DNA from: an uncultured Comamonas sp. | GTDB taxonomy: Bacteria > Pseudomonadota > Gammaproteobacteria > Burkholderiales > Burkholderiaceae_C | DNA: 64,000 nucleotides | Assembly (NCBI GenBank): GCA_947306475.1 | Contig: CAMZGS010000005.1 | Coordinates: 1 to 64,000 of the forward strand | Reading direction: 5' to 3' | Shown: positions 48,484 to 57,687 of the stretch, piece by piece | Layout of the letters: every line of letters starts with the position of its first letter | How positions within the stretch are numbered: position 1 is the first letter of the stretch | Translations under genes and position numbers: made by a program | Notes under the pieces: generated by a model | The model's database searches: none | Told to the model about the DNA's origin: nothing | The model's input: only the letters and a program-made list of their open reading frames with translations

Positions 48484-49719
48484 TCAATACGTGGGGGCGG
48501 GCTCTGCTGCTGGTGCGCCCTCTTGCAGGGCAGCGCCGGCTGTGCCCAGCTCCTCGGGCGGCGGGGCAGGCACTGGCTGCACGGTGGCCGACGCAGTACC
48601 GGTGCGCGCAGCGGCCACTTCCTGACCCAGGTCGTACACCGCCAGGGCGTAGTAGCTGGACCAGTTGTAGCGCGTGATGGCATAGAAGTTTTGCGTGCCC
48701 ACGATGTAGCTGGGCGGATTGTTGCCGTTTTTCAGCTCCACCAACGCCAGCAGGCCTGGGTGCTGCATGCCGCCCTGGGGAATGACGCCGTGATGCACCA
48801 TGTCTGCTGCGCTGAAGGTGGGCAAGATGTCCGGCGCCAACAGCGTGGCCAGATCCACGCCCAGGCTGCTGAACATGGGCGCGTACCACACCGGCTGACC
48901 GGCCTGCCAGCCGTGGGCGCGTAGATAGTTGGCCACCGAGCCGATGGCATCCTGCGCACTGTGGAACAGATCAACACGCCCGTCGCCATCAAAATCCACG
49001 GCCCATTTCTCGATGCTGCTGGGCATGAACTGGCCCAGCCCCATGGCCCCGGCGTAGCTGCCGCGTGGCTCGGTGGGGTCACGGCGTTCCCTCCAGGCGG
49101 TGAGCAGGAATTGCTCCAGCTCACCACGGAAATAGGCCTGGCGCTGCGCGGCGCGCGGGTGGGCGCTGGGAAAGTCAAAGGCCAGGGTGCTCAGGCTGTC
49201 GAGCACGCGCAGCTTGCCCATCTGCTGGCCGTACAGCGTCTCCACGCCAATGATGCCGACGATGACGCTGGCCGGCACGCCGTAGGTGGCCTCGGCACGC
49301 GCCAGGGTATCGGCGTGTTGGTCCCAGAAACGCACCCCGGCACGGATGCGCGTGGCATCGATCAGGCGGCTGCGGTAGCTGCCCCAGTCGGGGGCGGTGC
49401 TGGTAGCCTTGGGCGCCGGGGTCATCAGGCGCGGCACCTGGGGCAAAAAGCGGGCCCTGGCCAGCTGCTGCTGCAGCCAGTCCAGGTCAATGCCCAGGCG
49501 CTGCGACACCTCCTGCGCCCAGGACTGGGCATCGGCGCGCTGGCCGTAGCTGAGCATGGCGGAAGAGGCTGGGGCTGTGGGTTTGGCTGGGGGGGATGCG
49601 TGGGCCACTGGGGCAGTCACCAAGGCCAGGCAGTACGCCAGGCCGATGGTGGCACCCACAGCAGCCCGCCGGGTGGCCCCAAGGGGTCGGCGGGGCAGGG
49701 GGAGGCAGTGTGAAGTCAT
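48484..49719 (-). CDS. mltB: Lytic murein transglycosylase B
   Basis: Cleaves peptidoglycan between MurNAc and GlcNAc. 411 residues. An N-terminal export segment (about 21-41, GATIGLAYCLALVTAPVAHA) is followed by the SLT/MltB domain with catalytic glutamate in IIGVETLYGQQMG, and AGAMGLGQFMPSS, DGDGRVDLFHSAQDAIGSVANYL. The C-terminal tail is Pro/Ala-rich. No lipobox is clear. The longer frame upstream overlaps the transglutaminase gene and is rejected. It begins 4 bp after that gene's stop, so it is probably the last gene of the moxR-like operon. Confidence 0.92.
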   Translation of the reverse strand: MTSHCLPLPRRPLGATRRAAVGATIGLAYCLALVTAPVAHASPPAKPTAPASSAMLSYGQRADAQSWAQEVSQRLGIDLDWLQQQLARARFLPQVPRLMTPAPKATSTAPDWGSYRSRLIDATRIRAGVRFWDQHADTLARAEATYGVPASVIVGIIGVETLYGQQMGKLRVLDSLSTLAFDFPSAHPRAAQRQAYFRGELEQFLLTAWRERRDPTEPRGSYAGAMGLGQFMPSSIEKWAVDFDGDGRVDLFHSAQDAIGSVANYLRAHGWQAGQPVWYAPMFSSLGVDLATLLAPDILPTFSAADMVHHGVIPQGGMQHPGLLALVELKNGNNPPSYIVGTQNFYAITRYNWSSYYALAVYDLGQEVAAARTGTASATVQPVPAPPPEELGTAGAALQEGAPAAEPAPTY

Positions 49720-49723
49720 GCAA

Positions 49724-51763
49724 TCAATCGGGAGTGCGCCAGCGCAGCGCCCTGAAGCGGCGGCGCAAGGCCTGCAGGCTGGTGCGCGCGGAAGCTGCTG
49801 GCGCGTACCGCCATTGTTCCATGTCCAGCAACCACCTTTGGGCCTGCCGGCTTTGCGCATCCGTGCACGCCTGCAAGGCTGCAGCCAGCTGACGCGGCCC
49901 CCAGTGGGCCGTCTGCGCGGTGTCGATCAGCCCCTGCTCGGCCATGCGCTGGCGTGCCTGGTCCAGCAGGCGCAGCCAGGGGTCGCGCTGCCGCTGCTGA
50001 TGCAGCCGCAACCCGGCAGCAGCCAGCAGCCCCAGCAGGACGACGACGCCCAGGCCCACGCCCAGATGGTTCAGGTTCAGCTGCTCCAGCCCCAGGCTGC
50101 CCAGCAGCTCACCCTGGGCATCGCTGTTGTAGTTGAGCACCCAGTCGTTCCAGCGGTGGTTGAGCGCTTCCCAGTTGGCCTGCAGGCGCAGCAAGGTGCT
50201 GTTGCCCACCACGCGCCCCACAGTGCTGCCGATCAGGGTGGGCGGCGGTTGCAGGCGCTGCAGCAGGTCGGTGCGCGCCGGCGCCACCGAGGCCGTGGGA
50301 TCGATGCGCTGCCAGCCCTGTTCGGGCAGCCACACCTCCGTCCAGGCGTGGGCGTCGCTCTGGCGCACGGTCCACAGGCCATCGACGGGGTTGCGCTCGC
50401 CCCCCTGGTAGCCGGTGACCACGCGCGCCGGGATGTCGGCTGCGCGCATCAGCACGGCAAAGGCCGAGGCAATGTGCTCGCAAAAGCCCTGTTTACGGTC
50501 GAACCAGAAGGTGTCGGCGGTGTGCTGGGGGTAGGCCCCAGGCTCCAGCGTGTAGGTGTAGCCACCCGTGCGCAGGTGGTGCAGTGCCGCCCGGACGATG
50601 GCGGCATCATCTGCACCGTGCTCTGCGCGCAGCTGCTCGGCCCAGGCGCGGGTGCGCGGATCAAAGCCTTCGGGCAGATGGCGCAGCGATTGCAGCGTGT
50701 GTGCCGGCAGGTCGTGACCATAGCGGTAGTGCAGCATGGCCTGTGCCTGGTAGCGCAGCACCTCGGTGACCGGCTGCGGCGTGAACCACTGCAGCTGCTG
50801 GCTGGAGAGCAGGCGCCGCTGCGCCAGGTCGGGCGGCTCGATGGTGGCCTCCAGCGTCAGCAGCCAGCGCTGGCGGTGTGGCTCCAGCGTGACCTCGTAG
50901 TCCAGCGGGCGGGCGCTGCCTGCCGCCGCAGCGGCTGGATCGGCCTGCGCCTGCACCGGGCCATTGGGCGGCCAGTGCGGGCTGCCGGCGCGCCAGTTGC
51001 GCCCGTCAAACAGCGTGAGCACCGGCCCCCGAAAGTACAGCAGGCGCTGCGGCGGCGGCTGTTCGCCCGCAAAGCGCACGCGCAGGGCCACGCTGCCGTC
51101 CTGCGCCAGGCTGGCCACCTGGCCCACTTCCATGTCTTCCGACAGGCCGGTGCGCCCTTGCAGCTGCTCGGTGGGCAGACCCCACAGCGGCGGCAGACGC
51201 GGAAAGAAGATGAACAGCACCAGCATCAGCGGCATGGCCCACAGCAGCAACTGCCCTGACTGGGCCAGCAGCTGCCGCAGCGTCGGCTGGCCCGCCGGGC
51301 GGTGGGCATTGACCAGGGCAGTCAGCAGCGCCCAAAGCGCCAGCAGCGCCGCCAGGGCAGTGGGCAGGCTTTGCGAGTGCAGGAACACCGTCACCAGGCT
51401 GAAGAACCCGAGGAAGAAGATCACCATGGCATCGCGGCGGGCGCGCATCTCCAGGGTCTTGAGGGCCAGCAGCAAGGCCAGCAGCACCACCCCGGCGTCG
51501 GGGCCGACGATGGTGCGAAACTGCAACCAAGTGCCACCCACGACCACAGCCAGCACGGCAGCCACACCCCAGCGCCCCGGCAGCGCACGCTGCTGCCAGG
51601 CCAGACGGGCGCGCCACAGCAGCATGCACAGGCCCAGGACGCTGGCCCAGATGGGCAGATGCACCACCTGGGGCAGCAGCACCAGTGCCACGGCCAGCAG
51701 CACCAGCAGGGTGTCGCGCGTCTCGCGGGGCAGGGTGGAGAGTTTGGAAACTTTCATTTTCAT
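49724..51763 (-). CDS. DUF3488/transglutaminase-like membrane protein
   Basis: 679 residues. An N-terminal cluster of about six transmembrane helices (residues 15-190), a periplasmic transglutaminase-like domain with catalytic triad residues in QGFCEHIASAFAVLMR (Cys), SDAHAWTEVW (His) and RIDPTAS (Asp), another membrane helix near 560-580 (LGVGLGVVVLLGLLAAAG), and a cytoplasmic C-terminus. It forms a standard module with MoxR and DUF58 proteins. Its ribosome binding site and first codon fall inside a host repeat arm. Confidence 0.92.
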   Translation of the reverse strand: MKMKVSKLSTLPRETRDTLLVLLAVALVLLPQVVHLPIWASVLGLCMLLWRARLAWQQRALPGRWGVAAVLAVVVGGTWLQFRTIVGPDAGVVLLALLLALKTLEMRARRDAMVIFFLGFFSLVTVFLHSQSLPTALAALLALWALLTALVNAHRPAGQPTLRQLLAQSGQLLLWAMPLMLVLFIFFPRLPPLWGLPTEQLQGRTGLSEDMEVGQVASLAQDGSVALRVRFAGEQPPPQRLLYFRGPVLTLFDGRNWRAGSPHWPPNGPVQAQADPAAAAAGSARPLDYEVTLEPHRQRWLLTLEATIEPPDLAQRRLLSSQQLQWFTPQPVTEVLRYQAQAMLHYRYGHDLPAHTLQSLRHLPEGFDPRTRAWAEQLRAEHGADDAAIVRAALHHLRTGGYTYTLEPGAYPQHTADTFWFDRKQGFCEHIASAFAVLMRAADIPARVVTGYQGGERNPVDGLWTVRQSDAHAWTEVWLPEQGWQRIDPTASVAPARTDLLQRLQPPPTLIGSTVGRVVGNSTLLRLQANWEALNHRWNDWVLNYNSDAQGELLGSLGLEQLNLNHLGVGLGVVVLLGLLAAAGLRLHQQRQRDPWLRLLDQARQRMAEQGLIDTAQTAHWGPRQLAAALQACTDAQSRQAQRWLLDMEQWRYAPAASARTSLQALRRRFRALRWRTPD

Positions 51764-51780
51764 AGCTTCCAGCGCTTGCT
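51761..51780. repeat. Half copy of the intergenic repeat at the transglutaminase gene start
   Basis: CATAGCTTCCAGCGCTTGCT. On the minus strand it reads AGCAAGCGCTGGAAGCTATG, supplying GGAAG and the first ATG of the downstream gene. Confidence 0.65.
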
Positions 51781-51812
51781 GTGCAAGGGCAAAACTGGTT
51801 TTTTATGCATTT

Positions 51813-52835
51813 TTACTGTCCCAACCCATCCAGCGCCAGGGCACGCAGGCAGGCGTGCAGGTGGGCCGCTCCACTGTCCGGCTGCAGGATGTGGCCGCTG
51901 GGCAGGCGCAGCCCCCAGCAGTGGCCTTGCTCATGGACGTGCAGCACCCAGGCGGTCAGGCGGGCAATCTGCGCCTCGGTATCCGGCAGGGCTGTGGCCC
52001 GCGCATCCAGCCACAGCTGCTGCGGGGGCGCGGCCTGGCCGCTGCGCACCACCAGCGTGCCGTGGCCGCTGGCCAGCACAGGGGCCGACTTTTTCCAGGC
52101 GATGTCGCGCAGGCGGTCGCCACGCTGGTAGGGGCGCACATTGTCCTGGGCCTGCTGACCGTGACTGCTTGCGGGAGCGGTGCTTTGCACGAGCGGGCTG
52201 TCGGGCGCATCGGGCTGCTGCAGTGGCGGACAGGGCGACTCGGGCGCAGGATAGACCAGCAGGCGCGCACTGGGTTGCCAGTAGCTCCACAACCGGAAGA
52301 CCCCCAGCGGGTAGTGCGATTGCAGCTGCAACCGGGGCAGGGCCTGCCAGCCGCGCTGCTGCGGGGTGTAGGTGAGGGTGACGGTCTGGCTGTGGCCGGC
52401 AGCGATGTCGGCATGGCTCCAGGCCAGGGCAGTACCCCGGCTGCGCTGTGCGGGCAGCAGCGCCAGGGCCACGGCAAAGCGCGCGCACCCACCAGCGTGC
52501 AGCACGATGGGCAGCAGCGCCGCCTGGTGGGCAAACACCGGCTCCAGCGCACCCAGGCGCACCCGCAACCCACGCAGGTTGCGATGTCCCTGCCAGACAC
52601 TGGCCAGGGCCGCCGCCAGCAACCAGAAGGTGAGCAGATAACCCAGATTGAGCTGGAAGTTGATCGAAGCCAGCAGCAGCAGTGCCAGCGTCACCCCCAG
52701 AAAGCCCCCCGCCTTGCTGGGCAACACGTAGATGGTGCGTTGCGTGAGCATCTGCTCGCTGCTGGCCGGATGGCGCCGCGCAGCCCAGGCCTGCCACTGC
52801 CGCTGCCACCAGCGGGGCGAAGCGGACGCCTTCAT
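51813..52835 (-). CDS. DUF58 domain protein
   Basis: 340 residues. Two transmembrane segments near the N-terminus (about 46-63 and 66-84) are followed by a domain with the DUF58 signature RPYQRGDRLRDIAWKKSA. It is usually found with MoxR-type ATPases and transglutaminase-like proteins, as here. The start at 52835 overlaps the MoxR stop by ATGA. The exact role is unknown; a part in cell-envelope protein handling is suggested for the module. Confidence 0.92.
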   Translation of the reverse strand: MKASASPRWWQRQWQAWAARRHPASSEQMLTQRTIYVLPSKAGGFLGVTLALLLLASINFQLNLGYLLTFWLLAAALASVWQGHRNLRGLRVRLGALEPVFAHQAALLPIVLHAGGCARFAVALALLPAQRSRGTALAWSHADIAAGHSQTVTLTYTPQQRGWQALPRLQLQSHYPLGVFRLWSYWQPSARLLVYPAPESPCPPLQQPDAPDSPLVQSTAPASSHGQQAQDNVRPYQRGDRLRDIAWKKSAPVLASGHGTLVVRSGQAAPPQQLWLDARATALPDTEAQIARLTAWVLHVHEQGHCWGLRLPSGHILQPDSGAAHLHACLRALALDGLGQ

Positions 52836-53749
52836 GGCAGGGGCGTGGCCGCCAGCATGGCCTGACACTGTTCACGACTGCCACGGCCCGCCTGGGCCAC
52901 GGGCTGCAGGCGGTGCGCCATGGTTTGCACAAAGACGGCCTGCACATCGTCCGGCGCCACGTAGTCGCGCCCGGCAATCAGTGCATGCGCCTTGGCCGCA
53001 CGCAGCAGGGCAATGCCGGCGCGTGGCGACAGGCCCTGGACAAACCACTGACCGCTGCGCGATGCCTCCAGCAAATCCTGCACATAGTGCAGCAGCGGCA
53101 TGGCCGCATGCACCTGCAGCACCGCCGCCTGCAGGCGCGCCAGCCCGTCTGCCGTGAGTTGGGGTTGCAGCTGGTCGGCCATGCGCCGGTGGCCATTGTC
53201 CTGCAGCAGTTGCAGCTCGGCCTCGCGGCTGGGGTAGCCCAGGCTGATGCGCATCAGAAAGCGGTCGAGCTGGCTCTCCGGCAGCGGGTAGGTGCCCAGC
53301 TGCTCCTGCGGGTTCTGGGTGGCGATGACGAAAAACGGCTCGGGCAGGGGGCGGGTCTGGCCTTCGACGCTGACCTGTTTTTCCTCCATGGCTTCCAGCA
53401 GGGCGCTCTGCGTCTTGGGGCTGGCGCGGTTGATTTCGTCGGCCAGCAGGATCTGGGTGAATACCGGGCCAGGATGGAAGACAAACTCCTGACTGGCCTG
53501 CTCGAAAATGCTCACGCCCGTCAGGTCGCTGGGCATGAGGTCCGAGGTGAATTGCACCCGCGCAAACCGCAGGCCAAAGCTGTGTGCCAACGCATGGGCC
53601 AGCGTGGTTTTGCCCACGCCGGGTACGTCTTCAATCAGCAAATGTCCCCCGGCCAACAAACACGTCACGCAGTCGCGGACTTGCTGCTTTTTGCCCACGA
53701 CTACCGTGTTAAGCTGCTGAAGAAGTGATGGGATAGTGTGTGCAGGCAT
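52832..53749 (-). CDS. MoxR-family AAA+ ATPase
   Basis: 305 residues. Walker A is DVPGVGKTTLA (G46, K47, T48), Walker B LLADEINRASPKTQSALLEAMEE, sensor FFVIATQNPQEQLGTYPLPESQLDRFL. It acts as a chaperone-like ATPase, often with DUF58/VWA partners. First gene of a probable operon moxR-DUF58-transglutaminase-mltB, divergent from the deacetylase gene. Confidence 0.95.
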   Translation of the reverse strand: MPAHTIPSLLQQLNTVVVGKKQQVRDCVTCLLAGGHLLIEDVPGVGKTTLAHALAHSFGLRFARVQFTSDLMPSDLTGVSIFEQASQEFVFHPGPVFTQILLADEINRASPKTQSALLEAMEEKQVSVEGQTRPLPEPFFVIATQNPQEQLGTYPLPESQLDRFLMRISLGYPSREAELQLLQDNGHRRMADQLQPQLTADGLARLQAAVLQVHAAMPLLHYVQDLLEASRSGQWFVQGLSPRAGIALLRAAKAHALIAGRDYVAPDDVQAVFVQTMAHRLQPVAQAGRGSREQCQAMLAATPLP

Positions 53750-53794
53750 GCGCGAAACCTATCTGAAAACAAGGAGAAGCTGGAGGCATTGGAT

Positions 53795-54748
53795 ATGAGC
53801 AAAACCGGTTATTACACCCACGATCTCTGCCGCAAACACGACATGGGCCCAGGCCATCCGGAGTGCCCGGATCGTATTTCGGCGATAGAGGATCGTTTAC
53901 TCATCAGTGGCGTATTCGATGCGCTGGAGCGCATGGACAGCCCCCCAGCCAGCTACAGCGATATCGAACTGGCCCACGATCGTATGTACATCGCAGCCAT
54001 TCGAGGCTTGACCGACCGGCTCATCGAGGAGCAGCAGGCCGGTGGCCCCGAGTATGCCCAGATCGACACCGACACTTCGATCAACGCCTACACTTTTGAT
54101 GCCGCGCGCCGCTCCGCCGGCGCCGCCCTGGCCGCCACCGATGCGGTGATCTCCGGCCAGCTGGAAAATGCCTTCTGCGCCGTGCGCCCGCCAGGGCACC
54201 ACGCCATGCGCGAAAAGGCCATGGGGTTCTGCTTTTTCAATAACGTGGCCATCGCCGCCCTGCATGCCCTGCAGCGCCGTGGCCTCAAGCGCGTGGCCGT
54301 GATCGACTTTGACGTGCACCACGGCAACGGCACGGAAGACATCCTGGCCGGCGACGAACGCGTGCTGATGGTCAGCTTCTTCCAGCACCCGTTCTATCCG
54401 TTCTCCGGCGACAAGAACCCGGCGCCCAACATGCTCAACGTGCCCGTTCCGGCCTACACCAAGGGCATGGAAATCCGCGAACTGGTGGAGATGATGTGGA
54501 TTCCGCGCCTGGAGGAGTTCAAGCCGGAGATGATCTTCATCAGTGCCGGCTTCGACGCCCACCGCGAGGACGACATGGGGCAGCTCGGCCTGACGGAAAA
54601 CGACTACACCTGGATCACCGAACGCCTCAAGGACGTGGCGCGGCGCTTCTGCCAGGGGCGCATCGTCTCCTGCCTGGAGGGCGGCTACATGATGAGTCCG
54701 CTGGCGCGCAGCGTGGAAGCGCACCTGCGCGTGCTGGCGGATGTGTGA
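53795..54748 (+). CDS. Histone deacetylase family protein
   Basis: Zinc-dependent amidohydrolase of the HDAC/acetoin utilisation family; in bacteria it may act on acetylpolyamines or other acetylated amines. 317 residues. Active-site phrases are CAVRPPGHHAMREKAMGFCFFNNVA, VIDFDVHHGNGTEDI (metal Asp and His) and ISAGFDAHREDDMG. The ATG at 53795 has GGAGG 8 nt upstream; the longer frame is rejected because it crosses the moxR start. The enoyl-CoA hydratase gene follows by 12 bp. Confidence 0.93.
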   Translation: MSKTGYYTHDLCRKHDMGPGHPECPDRISAIEDRLLISGVFDALERMDSPPASYSDIELAHDRMYIAAIRGLTDRLIEEQQAGGPEYAQIDTDTSINAYTFDAARRSAGAALAATDAVISGQLENAFCAVRPPGHHAMREKAMGFCFFNNVAIAALHALQRRGLKRVAVIDFDVHHGNGTEDILAGDERVLMVSFFQHPFYPFSGDKNPAPNMLNVPVPAYTKGMEIRELVEMMWIPRLEEFKPEMIFISAGFDAHREDDMGQLGLTENDYTWITERLKDVARRFCQGRIVSCLEGGYMMSPLARSVEAHLRVLADV

Positions 54749-54760
54749 CAACAAGGAGAT

Positions 54761-55579
54761 ATGTCTGCAATGACCGACAAGACAACCGACGCTGCCACCA
54801 CCGACGAGCTGGTGCTGCTGCAGCGCGATGCGCGTGGCGTGGCCACCCTGACGCTGAACGACCCCAAGCGCTTCAACGCCCTGGGCCAGGAGATGCTGGC
54901 GGCCGTGCAGCGCACCCTGGATGCACTGGCCCGGGACGAGCAATTGCGCGTGGTGGTGTTGGCCGGCAGCGGCAAGGCCTTTTGCGCCGGGCACAACCTC
55001 AAGGAAATGTCGGCCCATCCCGAGCTGGCCTGGTACCAGCAGCTGTTCAGCCAGTGCTCGCGCATGATGCTGTCCATCCAGAACCTGCCGGTACCGGTCA
55101 TCGCGCGCGTGCACGGCATGGCCACGGCAGCGGGTTGCCAGATCGTGGCCCAGTGTGATCTGGCGGTGGCCAGCACCGAGGCCAGCTTTGCCACCAGCGG
55201 CATCAACTACGGGCTGTTCTGCTCGACCCCCAGCGTCCCCCTGGTGCGCAACATGCCCATCAAGCGCGCCATGGAGATGCTGCTCACCGGTGACTTCATC
55301 GACGCCCAGACTGCGCTGGAGCAGGGGCTGGTCAACCGCGTGGTGCCTCCTGCCAGGCTGGACGCTGAAGTGCAGAAGCTGGTGGACTCCATCCTGCTCA
55401 AGCCGCCAACAGCCGTGCGTATGGGCAAGGCCATGCTGTACCGCCAGCGCGAAATGGGGCTGGAGGCCGCCTACCAGCTGGCCGGTCACACCATGGCCGT
55501 CAACATGATGGACGAACAGGCCCAGGAGGGCGCCCGGGCATTTGCCGAAAAGCGCACCCCGGCCTGGCGCAGCGCCTGA
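54761..55579 (+). CDS. Enoyl-CoA hydratase/isomerase family protein
   Basis: Crotonase-fold enzyme, 272 residues: oxyanion-hole segment GKAFCAGHNLKEM, second loop HGMATAAGCQIVAQCDLAVAS, and SGINYGLFCSTP. The sequence resembles the ECHDC3-like subgroup, so hydration of enoyl-CoA is likely but not certain. It is 12 bp after the deacetylase gene with AAGGAGA upstream. An internal ATG 9 bp later has better spacing and could be the real start. Confidence 0.9.
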   Translation: MSAMTDKTTDAATTDELVLLQRDARGVATLTLNDPKRFNALGQEMLAAVQRTLDALARDEQLRVVVLAGSGKAFCAGHNLKEMSAHPELAWYQQLFSQCSRMMLSIQNLPVPVIARVHGMATAAGCQIVAQCDLAVASTEASFATSGINYGLFCSTPSVPLVRNMPIKRAMEMLLTGDFIDAQTALEQGLVNRVVPPARLDAEVQKLVDSILLKPPTAVRMGKAMLYRQREMGLEAAYQLAGHTMAVNMMDEQAQEGARAFAEKRTPAWRSA

Positions 55580-55863
55580 GCAACGGCCATTCGCCCCGTC
55601 GCTCAGGCACGGGGCGAATGCATCGCACCCAAGGGTAATCCCTTGAAGAAGGGGCCGCAAATGTTGCACAGGGCACGCGGTAGGTGATTAGAATAGAACG
55701 ACCGTTCTTTTTCTGAACATCGAATGCGGTTTTGCAGAAATTCCCGAAAAAATTTCCGCTTTCCCTGCAATCGACCCCTTTGTGGCCCGGAAGCGTCCGC
55801 TTCCTGCCCTAGAATGTACAGTTTACGTTAACGTCAATTTGAAGACAGACAAGGAGCCGCAGC
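55580..55863 (+). promoter_or_regulatory. Regulatory region of etfBA
   Basis: 284 bp without a gene. It contains the inverted repeat AGAACGACCGTTCT (55695-55708), of the kind bound by TetR-type regulators, and TTTACGTTAACGTCAA (55822-55837) with a perfect ACGTTAACGT core, resembling LiuR-type (MerR family) sites that control branched-chain amino acid and fatty acid breakdown. AAGGAG stands 8 nt before the etfB ATG. Confidence 0.6.
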
Positions 55864-56613
55864 ATGAAGGTATTGGTCCCAGTCAAGCGCGTGGTGGACT
55901 ACAACGTCAAGGTTCGCGTGAAATCGGACGGCACGGGTGTAGATATCGCCAACGTGAAGATGAGCATGAACCCCTTTGACGAAATTGCCGTTGAAGAGGC
56001 CGTGCGCCTGAAGGAAAAAGGCGTTGCCACCGAAGTCATCGCCGTCTCGTGCGGCGTGGCCCAGTGCCAGGAAACCCTGCGCACGGCCATGGCCATCGGT
56101 GCCGACCGCGCCATCCTGGTGCAGACCGATGCCGAGCTGCAACCCCTGGCCGTGGCCAAGCTGCTCAAGGCCCTGGTGGACAAGGAGCAGCCCAGCCTGG
56201 TGATCCTGGGCAAGCAGGCCATTGACGACGATGCCAACCAGACCGGTCAGATGCTGGCCGCGCTGGCCGATCTGCCCCAGGCCACCTTTGCCTCCAAGGT
56301 GGAAGTGGCCGACGGCAAGGCCCAGGTGACCCGCGAGGTCGATGGCGGCATGGAAACCCTGAGCCTGAGCCTGCCCGCCGTGGTGACCACCGACCTGCGC
56401 CTGAACGAGCCGCGCTACGTCACCCTGCCCAACATCATGAAGGCCAAGAAGAAGCCGCTGGAAACCATCACCCCCGAAGACCTGGGCGTGGACGTGACCC
56501 CGCGCATCAAGACCCTGAAGGTGGCCGAACCTGCCGGCCGTCAGGCTGGTGTGAAGGTGCCCGATGTGGCCACCCTGGTTGACAAGCTGAAGAACGAAGC
56601 CAAGGTGATCTAA
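55864..56613 (+). CDS. etfB: Electron transfer flavoprotein, beta subunit
   Basis: 249 residues. Signature [20 protein letters not shown] and the AMP-binding region [31 protein letters not shown]. Pairs with EtfA to carry electrons from acyl-CoA dehydrogenases to ETF-ubiquinone oxidoreductase. etfA follows after 13 bp with AAGGAGG between. Confidence 0.97.
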   Translation: MKVLVPVKRVVDYNVKVRVKSDGTGVDIANVKMSMNPFDEIAVEEAVRLKEKGVATEVIAVSCGVAQCQETLRTAMAIGADRAILVQTDAELQPLAVAKLLKALVDKEQPSLVILGKQAIDDDANQTGQMLAALADLPQATFASKVEVADGKAQVTREVDGGMETLSLSLPAVVTTDLRLNEPRYVTLPNIMKAKKKPLETITPEDLGVDVTPRIKTLKVAEPAGRQAGVKVPDVATLVDKLKNEAKVI

Positions 56614-56626
56614 GGAGGATATGGAC

Positions 56627-57559
56627 ATGACCGCACTCGTTATTGCTGAACACGACAACGCCTCCCTGAAGGGCGCCACGCTCAACACCGTCACGGCCGC
56701 TGCTGCCTGCGGTGGCGATGTGCACGTGCTGGTGGCCGGTGAGAATGCCGCCGCCGTGGCCCAGGCCGCTGCCCAGATCGCCGGTGTGAGCAAGGTGCTG
56801 CACGCCGATGGCGCTGCGCTCAAGGATGGTCTGGCCGAGAACCTGGCCGCCCAGGTGCTGGCCGTGGCCGGCAACTACAGCCACATCCTGTTCCCCGCCA
56901 CCGCCAGCGGCAAGAACGCCGCCCCGCGCGTGGCTGCCAAGCTGGACGTGGCCCAGATCTCCGACATCACCAAGGTGGTGAGCGCCGACACCTTCGAGCG
57001 CCCCATCTACGCCGGCAACGCCATTGCCACCGTGCAATCGAGCGACGCCGTCAAGGTCATCACCGTGCGCGGTACCGGCTTTGATGCCGCTGCTGCCACC
57101 GGTGGCAGCGCAGCCGTGGAAACCGTGGCTGCCGTGGCCGACAGCGGCAAGAGCAGCTTCGTGGGCCGTGAACTGTCCAAGAGCGATCGCCCCGAGCTGA
57201 CCGCCGCCAAGATCATCGTCTCCGGCGGCCGTGCCCTGGGCAGCGCCGAGAAGTTCCAGGAAGTCATCACCCCCCTGGCCGACAAGCTGGGCGCTGCCAT
57301 CGGTGCCTCGCGCGCTGCGGTGGATGCAGGCTATGCTCCCAACGACCTGCAAGTGGGTCAGACCGGCAAGATCGTCGCGCCCCAGCTGTACATCGCCTGC
57401 GGCATCTCGGGCGCCATCCAGCACTTGGCTGGTATGAAAGACTCCAAGGTCATCGTGGCCATCAACAAAGACCCCGAAGCACCGATCTTCTCGGTGGCCG
57501 ACTACAGCCTGGAAGCCGACCTGTTCGCTGCTGTGCCGGAACTGACCAAGGCGCTGTAA
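56627..57559 (+). CDS. etfA: Electron transfer flavoprotein, alpha subunit
   Basis: 310 residues; the FAD domain carries [36 protein letters not shown] and [36 protein letters not shown]. The ATG at 56627 was chosen because AAGGAGG lies 8 nt upstream; the ATG at 56621 is too close. Followed by a strong terminator. Confidence 0.97.
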   Translation: MTALVIAEHDNASLKGATLNTVTAAAACGGDVHVLVAGENAAAVAQAAAQIAGVSKVLHADGAALKDGLAENLAAQVLAVAGNYSHILFPATASGKNAAPRVAAKLDVAQISDITKVVSADTFERPIYAGNAIATVQSSDAVKVITVRGTGFDAAAATGGSAAVETVAAVADSGKSSFVGRELSKSDRPELTAAKIIVSGGRALGSAEKFQEVITPLADKLGAAIGASRAAVDAGYAPNDLQVGQTGKIVAPQLYIACGISGAIQHLAGMKDSKVIVAINKDPEAPIFSVADYSLEADLFAAVPELTKAL

Positions 57560-57576
57560 GCGATTACGCGTCATCC

Positions 57577-57601
57577 AAAGGGGGGCAGCCCCCTTTTTTT
57601 T
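57577..57601 (+). terminator. Terminator after etfBA
   Basis: AAAGGGGG/CCCCCTTT stem with a four-base loop and eight or more T. Confidence 0.9.
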
Positions 57602-57687
57602 CGCGTGCAGCAGGCGCACGCACGACCGTTTGAATCCGAATTCGCTGTGAATTCAACCCATTGCTCGTCATTACAGGAGTTGCTGTC

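Noticed and set aside
49556-52865. Long + strand frames opposite mltB, the transglutaminase and DUF58 genes
   Set aside because: The minus-strand genes have clear catalytic motifs and overlapping starts; the + frames have none.
53897-55669. 590-codon minus-strand frame opposite the deacetylase and enoyl-CoA hydratase genes
   Set aside because: Antisense shadow; both + strand genes are recognised by active-site motifs.
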